This document shows, piece by piece, positions 1-6,331 of a stretch of DNA of 11,754 nucleotides. The DNA is from CAZGSG01 sp964528095 (lineage in GTDB: Bacteria; Bacteroidota; Bacteroidia; Chitinophagales; Chitinophagaceae), in contig CAZGSG010000181.1 of NCBI GenBank assembly GCA_964528095.1, positions 1 to 11,754 of the forward strand. The letters run 5' to 3'. Every line of letters starts with the position of its first letter. Position 1 is the first letter of the stretch. Made by a program: the position numbers and the translations under genes. The notes beneath the pieces are model-generated. The model was not told where the DNA came from and did no database searches. It saw only the letters and a program-made list of their open reading frames with translations.

Positions 1-498
1 AAAACTGGTGGCTCCGGTGGTCGCATTAAATTTTATCACAAATACATCTGTACTTCCTACAGGTGGATAGGTAGTTGGGGAACTACCCACCGTCATATTG
101 CCGCTATAGTTTCCCGTTACATATACATCTGTTCCATTACAAACAATACCAAGCCCAACATCTGTAGTGCCCGCGCCAAAACGAACAACCCAGCGGAACG
201 CGCCGGTAGATGTGTAACTGGCAACAAATCCATCAAACGCACCTGCAGAAGTTACACTACCCGCACCTGATGCTGCAGGATCAAAATTGACCGTGCCTCC
301 AAACTGTCCGGTCATATACACATTGCCCGACGCATCTGCACAGATCGCTTTTCCAAATTCATTGGCGCCTGATACTGATTGTCCAAATCCTGCCCGGTAC
401 GTCCATACCGGTTGTGCCATGCCCTGTATAGAAAACAGCAGCAGCACCCATATGAATGAATTGAAGAAAAGAGATTTAAAAGATAAGGTTGTTTTCAT
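1..498 (-). CDS. Secreted SBBP-type beta-propeller repeat protein, N-terminal part only
   Basis: The frame runs open for 166 codons from an ATG at 498 to the left window edge, so only the N-terminus is present. Residues 1-28 form a signal peptide: a basic start, a hydrophobic stretch around 15-24, then GMA before Q29. The mature part shows two copies of a repeat about 65 residues apart: GNVYMTGQFGG at 58-68 and TDVYVTGNYSG at 123-133, each followed by a D-x-F-V strand (D89, D151). This glycine-rich xVYVTG pattern is typical of SBBP / beta-propeller surface proteins of Bacteroidota. Such proteins are usually exported, often with a C-terminal sorting domain, which would lie outside the window. 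It starts 40 bases after the formyltransferase gene and could be co-transcribed with it. The substrate or ligand cannot be predicted. Confidence 0.85.
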   Translation of the reverse strand, partial: MKTTLSFKSLFFNSFIWVLLLFSIQGMAQPVWTYRAGFGQSVSGANEFGKAICADASGNVYMTGQFGGTVNFDPAASGAGSVTSAGAFDGFVASYTSTGAFRWVVRFGAGTTDVGLGIVCNGTDVYVTGNYSGNMTVGSSPTTYPPVGSTDVFVIKFNATTGATSF

Positions 499-538
499 TT
501 GTTTTATATTAAGTAGTTAGGATGAGCATTGTCATATA

Positions 539-1462
539 TCAGGTGAGTTGGTCATGTTTTTTTAAACCAAATCCACCCATGCAATAACCGGGATAAAAAC
601 CTTCCTCGCAATACACTACCTCTGCAATAATGATCCTCTCATCGGTAGTAGCAATACGAAACCCATTTTCCCTGTCGACGGAAAGAATAGTGCCGGGAAT
701 CACACCGTCAGTTGCCGTATTATTCGAAATGGAAGTATGGGTAATACCGAATACCCAGCCATTCGACCGGGTAGCAGCTCCTTTGTTCCATGGATTACAG
801 GCATTCACCAGTGATTGTATTTCATCGGCACTCATTGTCTTCCAATCAATAAAAAGATCGGAAGCTTGCGGACGGCCATACCATTTTGCCTGTGTATGGT
901 CCTGTTCTTTTTCCTGTAATGTTCCATTCTGCAGACCATATAATAATGCGCCTGTAAGATTAGCGCCTGCATAAGCGAGTTGTGTATAGAATAAACCGAA
1001 ATTGATACCGGGAGAACAGGGCACAACCTGTTGCAGCAACACAGGTCCTTCATCGAACGCTGCATTCATCCGGTGCACCGTAACTCCGCCGGTTGTTTCC
1101 CGCTGGCGGATCATCCAGAATAAGGGATTGGGTCCCCGCCATTGTGGTAAGGGTGCATAATGAAAATTGATGAACCCATATTTTGGACGGGCGATCACTT
1201 CCTCCGGTATGCGGTAGGGAAATGTTTTTACCAATACTACATCCGGCCGGTATTCATCCAGCCATTGCAGCAGATCTTCTTTTAGTTTTGTTTTAGCAAA
1301 TAGCCGGAGCGGTACTTTGGCCTGTGCACATCGTTGATTGACCACGGCCTGTGTTTCACTCATTTTTGCGGACATACCGGTTGCCACCAAAATCCTTGCA
1401 TGAAGTAATTGGTCTATAGCAGGAAGCGCTACACGGTCATTGCAAAGTACAGCTATGCGCAT
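539..1462 (-). CDS. Formyltransferase family protein (Fmt / sugar N-formyltransferase-like)
   Basis: A 307-residue protein with the methionyl-tRNA formyltransferase fold. The N-terminal half carries the family's catalytic Asn-His-Asp triad: N99 and H101 in INFHYAPLPQWRG, and D137 in AAFDEGP after TGGVTVHRM. Residues about 204-300 match the C-terminal Fmt domain, including DWKTMSADEI and CNPWNKGA. These enzymes move a formyl group from 10-formyl-tetrahydrofolate to an amine, either Met-tRNA or an amino sugar. The usual SLLP segment of Fmt is replaced by YAPLP, and the gene sits among surface-protein genes, so an amino-sugar or other specialised substrate is more likely than initiator tRNA; this is inference. 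Its ATG lies only 3 bases after the stop of the binding-protein-like gene, indicating one operon. No signal peptide; cytoplasmic. Confidence 0.88.
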   Translation of the reverse strand: MRIAVLCNDRVALPAIDQLLHARILVATGMSAKMSETQAVVNQRCAQAKVPLRLFAKTKLKEDLLQWLDEYRPDVVLVKTFPYRIPEEVIARPKYGFINFHYAPLPQWRGPNPLFWMIRQRETTGGVTVHRMNAAFDEGPVLLQQVVPCSPGINFGLFYTQLAYAGANLTGALLYGLQNGTLQEKEQDHTQAKWYGRPQASDLFIDWKTMSADEIQSLVNACNPWNKGAATRSNGWVFGITHTSISNNTATDGVIPGTILSVDRENGFRIATTDERIIIAEVVYCEEGFYPGYCMGGFGLKKHDQLT

Positions 1463-1465
1463 AGT

Positions 1466-2584
1466 TCAGGTACATAAATAATTATTCTTCCAGCCCGAAA
1501 TAATTGAGCCGGGCATGTCTTCCATCATTTGCTGATGTTCGCCTGCCTCTATTGTCACTTGTTCCAGTATATCCAGCATACATTTACCAGCAGCATCGGC
1601 CACGATCCTTGCGGTATAGAGTGGCGAATAGGTATACTGCGTCACCGGATGTATCGTAACAAGCCCCCGGGGACTTTCGTATGAAAAACCTTTTAATGTC
1701 TGTGTCCCTTTTGTCAATGCCTGTGCAGCAACAATCCCCGCTTCCCATCCCAGTAAATGAAAAATGGTTGGCTGTTTATTTTCGCCCAGGTGTTCTTTTA
1801 ACTTTTCCTGTTGTATATTTTTTAACGATAAAGACCAGGGCACAACTGCATAAAATTCTCCGCCGGGAAAATCACATTTTGCCAGTAGTTGTTCTTCCGC
1901 CATAAAGGGCGAACAATAAAATGGTAATGGAACAGCTTCACTATTCTTTTCATGCAGCGCTTTAAAAAAAAGTTCTGCCAGGTAACTGCTGAAACAGGCA
2001 GCCACTGAAGCCGCGCCGGATTGATGCAATAACCCGATATATGGTTCGATCGTAAATTCGGCAACACGGTATCCACTTACATAATTGCCGCATATGGATC
2101 CGCCTGCTGCTGAAAGACCCCGGTCATAAAACCAGGGACCACGATAACCGCCATCATAAAATGAAGTGGCCATCAATACCTTCCTGTTACCTGTACCCGC
2201 CATATAACCGGCTATCCTGCACGCATGCGTGCCCTGCAATGAAATATGGTAACACCAGGAAGAGGCGGGTTGCTGCGGTAATTGCATACCTGTATCCAAT
2301 ATGATAAATGGTTTTGAAAAAGCATCAGCCAGCTGATAAAGTGGTTCTGCATTGGCTGAACTGCAATAGGCAATTAGCAGATCAACTCCATCCTGCAGAA
2401 ATAATTTTTCCGCCTTTGCGTGGTTAACAGCAAGATTGTCTCCAAAGCCAATATTCTCAGTAAAAAAAACGGGTGAATCATTCCCATGATGTAGCAAGCC
2501 CCCCTTTAGTCCTTCCAGGATATCATAACCCATGGCAGGATAGTCTGTAGAACGAGGAAGCAATAAGCCAATCCTGTTATGCAT
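1466..2584 (-). CDS. Periplasmic-binding-protein-like (type 1, LivJ/AmiC-like) protein without signal peptide
   Basis: A 372-residue protein resembling the type 1 periplasmic-binding fold (Peripla_BP_6, branched-chain amino-acid or amide binding). Evidence is an opening beta strand RIGLLLPRS at 4-12, then GYDILEGLKGGL, a second alternating alpha/beta unit around VDLLIAYCSSANAEP (67-81) and PFIILDTG (92-99), and a later RKVLMATSFYDGGYRGP segment. The first core strand begins at residue 4, leaving no room for a signal peptide or lipobox, so it is probably cytosolic like the AmiC regulator. No ABC permease or ATPase gene is nearby. It is followed after 3 bases by the formyltransferase, so the two are probably functionally linked, with this protein sensing or presenting a small molecule. 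An AT-rich palindromic region lies directly upstream. The fold call is fairly secure; the ligand is unknown. Confidence 0.75.
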   Translation of the reverse strand: MHNRIGLLLPRSTDYPAMGYDILEGLKGGLLHHGNDSPVFFTENIGFGDNLAVNHAKAEKLFLQDGVDLLIAYCSSANAEPLYQLADAFSKPFIILDTGMQLPQQPASSWCYHISLQGTHACRIAGYMAGTGNRKVLMATSFYDGGYRGPWFYDRGLSAAGGSICGNYVSGYRVAEFTIEPYIGLLHQSGAASVAACFSSYLAELFFKALHEKNSEAVPLPFYCSPFMAEEQLLAKCDFPGGEFYAVVPWSLSLKNIQQEKLKEHLGENKQPTIFHLLGWEAGIVAAQALTKGTQTLKGFSYESPRGLVTIHPVTQYTYSPLYTARIVADAAGKCMLDILEQVTIEAGEHQQMMEDMPGSIISGWKNNYLCT

Positions 2585-2612
2585 AATTGAATGTTGAAAA
2601 AATTAAAAATGC

Positions 2613-2670
2613 AAAAGTCAAAATTCAAAAATAGCCTCCGGCATTACAACAGTGTTTCCAATTTTGAATT
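2613..2670 (-). repeat. Stem-loop repeat, inverted copy 1 of 3
   Basis: Read on the minus strand, this copy contains the same TTTTTGAATTTTGACTTTT block as the two copies at 2832-2900 and 4718-4786. A 9-bp inverted repeat (2622-2630 with 2662-2670) encloses a 31-base loop. A TATTTTTG box at 2626-2633 (minus strand) fits the Bacteroidota -7 consensus TAnnTTTG and lies about 42 bases before the start of the binding-protein-like gene, so this copy could supply its promoter; the -33 element is not convincing. Confidence 0.6.
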
Positions 2671-2890
2671 CTCATAATACACTCTGTCAGTTATAATAAT
2701 ATGATACGTTGCAGGATGTTTATAGCTTAAAGTTGGATGATTGGAAAAAAAACGGGGTGGGAAGAACCTTTAAGATAAGGTCATTAAACTCTAAACATCC
2801 TGCAACATAATTGGTATCAAATTAAAAATGTAAAATTCAAATCCTTTGTTCAACACATTGCACGGAGACTATTTTTGAATTTTGACTTTT
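2613..2890. repeat. Nested intergenic palindrome between the collar genes and the binding-protein gene
   Basis: The 318-base gap 2585-2902 contains no gene but three nested, nearly concentric inverted repeats. The outer arms, 2613-2634 and 2869-2890, are a perfect 22-bp match. The middle arms, 2708-2722 and 2792-2806, are a perfect 15-bp match (GTTGCAGGATGTTTA). The inner arms, 2726-2732 and 2768-2774, match over 7 bp. Centres fall at 2751.5, 2757 and 2750. The outer arms belong to the three-copy stem-loop repeat family. The layout resembles a MITE-like element or a large RNA hairpin in the leader of the downstream operon or the tail of the collar transcript. No target-site duplication is evident. 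Confidence 0.65.
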
Positions 2891-2900
2891 TAATTTTGAA
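2832..2900 (+). repeat. Stem-loop repeat, copy 2 of 3
   Basis: An AT-rich element ending two bases before the stop codon of the last collar gene. Positions 2848-2900 align without gaps to 4734-4786 over 53 bases with seven mismatches. A 10-bp inverted repeat (2832-2841 with 2874-2883) brackets a 32-base loop. A TATTTTTG box (2870-2877, plus strand) preceded by TTTG with a 21-base spacer resembles a Bacteroidota promoter, but it points away from all genes seen here. Confidence 0.65.
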
Positions 2901-2902
2901 TT

Positions 2903-3445
2903 TTAATTCCTTACTGGAAACAGCCCATACATACAGATAACATAATTCAGGCCGAGTACCGGCTGCATGGTGAGCAATGCACCATTCGATCCGGCAAGAC
3001 CCATCGTGACATTGCTCTGATACTCCTGCATAAATACCGGCGTGGTAAGCGACCCTATATATAAAGTTTCCGTACCGGTACCATACACCGCGTTGGCGGG
3101 AGAATTAGTACTGACCGTAGTCGCAGCAGAAGGAGTGATCGTTGCCTGTATTGTATGAGAATGCCCGGGCATTTCCGACGTTGTCATGGTGGTGGCTTCA
3201 AGGCCACCTGTTTCACCAATTATATATTGTGATAATCCAGGTCCCTGTCCCGCTCCTATTACTGCCCTGCCCTGCAGGTTGGGTAAACCGAATGTGACTC
3301 TTCCATCTCCGCCAAACTGTGTTCCAAGAATGGAGAACAAGGCCGTATTCTGGCTAATAGCGATGAGCTGTCCCTGGCAAAACGCCCAGTTTTTGGGAGC
3401 GAAACTGCCGGCAAAAAGTGTTGTATATCCTATTACTCCGTCCAT
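2903..3445 (-). CDS. Phage tail collar domain protein (MdpB-like), third of three
   Basis: A 180-residue tail-collar / microcystin-dependent protein. Family signatures are FAPKNWAFCQGQL at 15-27, ILGTQFGGDG at 39-48, the LPNLQGR collar motif at 54-60, an HSH pair at 95-97 and the C-terminal NYVICMYGLFPVRN. The frame is open upstream to 3508, but the start at 3445 (MDGVIGYTTLF) is preferred: it aligns with the first residues of the sister protein (MEGVIGVVTCF), and the longer form would overlap the preceding gene. With this start the gap to that gene is 29 bases, supporting a three-gene operon. In phages this domain occurs in tail fibres; here the protein is short, without other phage genes. 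Function in bacteria is unproven; the HxH pair could bind metal, by analogy with tail fibres. No signal peptide. Confidence 0.9.
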   Translation of the reverse strand: MDGVIGYTTLFAGSFAPKNWAFCQGQLIAISQNTALFSILGTQFGGDGRVTFGLPNLQGRAVIGAGQGPGLSQYIIGETGGLEATTMTTSEMPGHSHTIQATITPSAATTVSTNSPANAVYGTGTETLYIGSLTTPVFMQEYQSNVTMGLAGSNGALLTMQPVLGLNYVICMYGLFPVRN

Positions 3446-3474
3446 AGTAAATGATTTTAAATTGATAAGGTTGG

Positions 3475-4032
3475 TTAATTTCTTGAAGGAAAAATACCTG
3501 CTACACAAATGATATAATTAATTGCCTGAAAAGGCGACAGAATGTTCAACGGCTGACTGGATCCTGTAATACCGGATTGTGCGCTCACACTGGTAGGCAG
3601 CATCGTTGCGGCGCCAGTAGATTCATATGCCTGAATATTCGGAATTATCGCTGGTACGTTATTGGTAGGAATATTTACATTATTGGTAGAAGAAGTAGAC
3701 GCGCCGGGATTTTTTCCCGCAACACTAACGATAACATGTGTATGTGAGGCCAACTGCCCATTTGATAATATAATGGATTCATTACCGCCAGACTGGCCAA
3801 GTACAAAAGAGCTCAGGCCATTTCCCTGTCCTGCATGAATAGCCACACGACTCCGGAAATCGGGTAATGCAAAGTTATTAACGCCATCACCTCCGTATGT
3901 GGTGCCAATCAATGTAAACAAGGCCTCATTACCGGAGATCGGCATCAACTGGCCATTACAGAGGGCCCAGTTCAATGGCGCAAAATTGCCTCCAAATACA
4001 GTAACGGTTGCTAAATATGGATCTGTAAACAT
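3475..4032 (-). CDS. Phage tail collar domain protein (MdpB-like), second of three
   Basis: A 185-residue paralogue of its two neighbours. It shows FAPLNWALCNGQL at 18-30, LIGTTYGGDG at 41-50, LPDFRSR at 56-62, GQGNGLS, an HTH pair (H97, H99) and the C-terminal NYIICVAGIFPSRN. Its N-terminus (MFTDPYLATVTVFGG) differs from the MEGVIG / MDGVIG type of the other two, and its centre is richer in Asn, Ser and Thr, so the three are diverged rather than recent copies. It lies 35 bases after the first collar gene and 29 before the third. The exposed central segment between HTH and the C-terminal strand is the most variable part and probably sets specificity; this is inference from comparing the three. 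Confidence 0.92.
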   Translation of the reverse strand: MFTDPYLATVTVFGGNFAPLNWALCNGQLMPISGNEALFTLIGTTYGGDGVNNFALPDFRSRVAIHAGQGNGLSSFVLGQSGGNESIILSNGQLASHTHVIVSVAGKNPGASTSSTNNVNIPTNNVPAIIPNIQAYESTGAATMLPTSVSAQSGITGSSQPLNILSPFQAINYIICVAGIFPSRN

Positions 4033-4067
4033 GGTTTATTTGTTTAAATGATAATGATGAATGACAA

Positions 4068-4604
4068 TTAATTCCGGCTTGGAAAAATTCCCTGCAGGCA
4101 AATAATATAATTGATGACCAGGTAAGGCGAACGTGTTGGAATAGGCAGGTTTCCTCCTGTTAGTCCAATCGTAACCGCATAGGCTGCTGGGGCCATTGTG
4201 GCATTCGCCGTAGTAGCATAAGCGCTTCCATACTGTGCCGGAAAACCAAACTCCGCTTCTACCTGCGAGCCGGCATCTGCATCGGCAGTTAGCTTGGAAG
4301 CAAAAGCTCCCGAGTGTGTATGTATTGGCATATTGTTCTGCGTCATGGTTGTCGTTTCATTACCTACAGGCTGACCTACCTGGTAAAAAGAACCACCGGA
4401 TAGTTGCCCGGCTGAAATAGCGGTGCGTCCCCGGAGATCGGGTAAAGCAAAAGTGGTGGTACCATTACCACCGAAAGCAGTTCCTAAGATTGAGAACAGG
4501 GCCTGGTTTTGTGCTATCGGTAAAATCTGGCCATCGCAGGTGGCCCAATACTTTGGTGCAAAGTCTGCGGCAAAGCAAGTGACTACGCCAATTACTCCTT
4601 CCAT
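4068..4604 (-). CDS. Phage tail collar domain protein (MdpB-like), first of three
   Basis: A 178-residue protein that begins the collar operon. Family motifs are FAPKYWATCDGQI at 15-27, ILGTAFGGNG at 39-48, LPDLRGR at 54-60, an HTH pair at 95-97 and the C-terminal NYIICLQGIFPSRN. The shared ending FPSRN or FPVRN in all three proteins marks the conserved trimer-forming or anchoring tail end of the domain, by inference. A 290-base AT-rich leader separates it from the metalloprotein gene and contains a copy of the stem-loop repeat (4718-4786); no clear TAnnTTTG promoter was found in that leader on the coding strand. No baseplate, tail tube, sheath or lysis gene is present, so prophage origin is not supported. 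Confidence 0.92.
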   Translation of the reverse strand: MEGVIGVVTCFAADFAPKYWATCDGQILPIAQNQALFSILGTAFGGNGTTTFALPDLRGRTAISAGQLSGGSFYQVGQPVGNETTTMTQNNMPIHTHSGAFASKLTADADAGSQVEAEFGFPAQYGSAYATTANATMAPAAYAVTIGLTGGNLPIPTRSPYLVINYIICLQGIFPSRN

Positions 4605-4717
4605 AGTTTAAGGTTTGGTTTAGGTTTAAAATAAATTTTTAATCAGGTAGTTTTCACAAGACAACGCGGATACTCGGGATATGTCGAATAACAAGAGAGT
4701 CAGATCGTGTCGAGTTC

Positions 4718-4786
4718 AAAATTCAAAACCGGAGTTCATCACGTTTTACGGAAACTACTTTTGAATTTTGACTTTTTAATTTTGAA
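4718..4786 (+). repeat. Stem-loop repeat, copy 3 of 3
   Basis: This copy lies in the leader of the collar operon. Its arms are the most perfect of the family: 4716-4728 pairs with 4759-4771 over 13 bp around a 30-base loop. It matches 2832-2900 in the same orientation, so the three collar genes lie between two direct copies. The -7-like box is TACTTTTG at 4756-4763; the difference from the other copies falls in a free position of TAnnTTTG. The upstream TTTG seen in copy 2 is not conserved. Confidence 0.65.
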
Positions 4787-4894
4787 ATTGAAAGAAGTAT
4801 TGTAACCTACAATTTTTTTTATAATAAAAACTCAAGCCACCTATATAAAAATTATCCCCACACACTAATTACAATACATGCATCATAAAAAATT

Positions 4895-5419
4895 TTATTC
4901 GCGCAACCATTTAAGCATATGCGGATAAGGAGGAACCCTTAGTCGTGCTGCTTTTTCTTCACTCACTGTTAAGCCAACCCATTCAAGCATTGGCAATCCA
5001 AAATATCTTTTCTGTTTAAAATTATCCGCGATATAACCACCGCCGCCTTTATATCCATGTTCATGAAAAACAAAATAAGGATCCAGTTCCAAATGCACGC
5101 AGGCCGCATAAGACCAGGCAATGGCCATCATCTCCTCTGCCGCTTTGTTATCGCTGTTCATGATAGATAAATCATTGAGTGACGCTCGTTTGTCAGCCGG
5201 CGTTACTGCTATATGTCCTGCCTCGTGCAGAATATCACCGGGGTATACCACGGTATCCTTATCCACAACAATACATCCATCTTCAATCAAAAACCCAGGT
5301 AAAAAACAGGGCTTATCGATCTTTCTTACGATGGAAGGGATACCGATCGCGTTTAGAAAATCGATACACTTATCCAACGCGATTTCATCTGCCACCTCTT
5401 TATTACTCATTACCAGCAT
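4895..5419 (-). CDS. HEAGH-motif putative zinc metalloprotein of unknown function
   Basis: A 174-residue protein with an intact zinc-binding HEAGH motif at 65-69 inside a predicted helix (GDILHEAGHIAV). A second helix, AAEEMMAIAWSYAACVHL at 93-110, has acidic E95 and E96, candidates for the third zinc ligand as in gluzincins. After it come FHEHGYKGGGG at 118-127 and a conserved-looking RYFGLPMLEWVGL. This layout recalls a family of uncharacterised bacterial proteins of similar size, usually annotated as hypothetical. It has no signal peptide. The start at 5419 overlaps the oxygenase gene by 17 bases; the ATG at 5410 (MSNKE) would give an 8-base overlap and is an equally good choice. Overlap implies translational coupling and shared function with the oxygenase. 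Peptidase activity is plausible but not established. Confidence 0.8.
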   Translation of the reverse strand: MLVMSNKEVADEIALDKCIDFLNAIGIPSIVRKIDKPCFLPGFLIEDGCIVVDKDTVVYPGDILHEAGHIAVTPADKRASLNDLSIMNSDNKAAEEMMAIAWSYAACVHLELDPYFVFHEHGYKGGGGYIADNFKQKRYFGLPMLEWVGLTVSEEKAARLRVPPYPHMLKWLRE

Positions 5420-6119
5420 TCATTTTACTTAGCACATTCATAGCTGCAGGTGTATTCATCCGTTGTAACTCGGCTATGATCTGCTGCCGCTCCTGTGATG
5501 AATATCTTTCCATTGCGGGTCTTGCCTTGTATTCTTTTCTCCGCAAACCCGGTTCGGAGAATTTTTCTTTCACCCAATCATTTACCATGCAATCAATTAC
5601 CAGGTGAACACGATCTGTTTGCCCTGCATTATTTACACGGTGTTCAAGACTCAGGTTCAGGTACCAGCACTCACCTTCCTGCATCGGTATCCGTTCGTCT
5701 TCTATAAAAAAGCTGACCAGTTCGTTGGTGTAAACAGGAATATGAAACCGCACTTCGCCTTCTTCAAAATTCATGTCCTGGTCTTTATGCGGCTTGATCA
5801 CAGCACCTGCATTCAGCTTCATCAATCTCACCATCGTTTTCTCACATTCAAAATAGCTCAGTACTTCTTTTATATATGGACATTGATCGAGTAAGGGCGT
5901 GTCCTGGTATGCGGCTTTACCTGTAAGAGATGCTGATGCATGAAGAGAATAAATATTATTGGCCCTGCCGTCTGCAGATCGCAGGCTGATCACCGTCCAG
6001 TCGCCTTCATAATATTTTTTATTATAGTGACTAAGCCAGTTCATTTCAGCCAGCGCATTGACTTCCTGTTGCATCTGTTGTGCATTAAACCTGGTGGGCA
6101 ATTGCAGGAAGCTGAGCAT
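5403..6119 (-). CDS. Aspartyl/asparaginyl beta-hydroxylase-type 2-oxoglutarate oxygenase
   Basis: A 238-residue Asp_Arg_Hydrox (AspH-like) dioxygenase, a cytosolic Fe(II) and 2-oxoglutarate enzyme that hydroxylates Asp or Asn side chains or small molecules. Visible residues are H111 and D113 in IKPHKDQD, R124 and H126 in VRFHIPV, distal H160 in LSLEHRVNN, and R170 in TDRVHLVIDC, matching in order the iron- and oxoglutarate-binding positions of human AspH (HxG, RxRxH, H, R). D113 supplies the carboxylate ligand that AspH lacks. Residues about 188-238 form a polar helical C-terminal extension (YSSQERQQIIAELQRMNTPA) outside the core domain. It is translated just before the HEAGH protein, with overlapping ends. 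No recognisable EGF-type substrate is encoded in the window. Confidence 0.88.
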   Translation of the reverse strand: MLSFLQLPTRFNAQQMQQEVNALAEMNWLSHYNKKYYEGDWTVISLRSADGRANNIYSLHASASLTGKAAYQDTPLLDQCPYIKEVLSYFECEKTMVRLMKLNAGAVIKPHKDQDMNFEEGEVRFHIPVYTNELVSFFIEDERIPMQEGECWYLNLSLEHRVNNAGQTDRVHLVIDCMVNDWVKEKFSEPGLRRKEYKARPAMERYSSQERQQIIAELQRMNTPAAMNVLSKMNAGNE

Positions 6120-6179
6120 GATTGATTTTTAAGATGAGCCTTGTGCTTCTTAAAAGTATGCTATATCCATAATACTGGA

Positions 6180-6199
6180 GAGGGGGTTTTTAACCCCTC
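6180..6199 (-). terminator. GC-rich hairpin between the M41-like gene and the oxygenase gene
   Basis: GAGGGGGTTTTTAACCCCTC folds into a stem of eight pairs with one bulged G and a three-base loop. It lies about 130 bases after the M41-like gene and 60 before the oxygenase start. No T-run follows on the coding strand, so it is either a weak terminator or a leader structure of the oxygenase-metalloprotein operon. Confidence 0.35.
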
Positions 6200-6331
6200 A
6201 CGATACAGGTGTATACCCTTGTATGAATAACAGCGGAGAACAAATTCTAATTAATATGGATCACGGAGAAGAAAGAGGGTTTTATTTGTTGTATATAAAA
6301 TAATCAATCTTATTTTTTTTCAGATATGCGT

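Noticed and set aside
3446..3508. N-terminal extension of the third collar protein from an ATG at 3508
   Set aside because: It overlaps the preceding collar gene and adds 21 residues absent from the paralogues; the ATG at 3445 aligns with the sister protein's start.
2903..4604. Prophage remnant
   Set aside because: Only collar-domain proteins are present; no capsid, tail tube, baseplate, integrase or lysis genes are seen nearby.
4799..4820. ATTGTA-ACC-TACAAT followed by a T-run as an intrinsic terminator
   Set aside because: It has the terminator layout only on the plus strand, where no gene is found; the stem is short and AT-rich.
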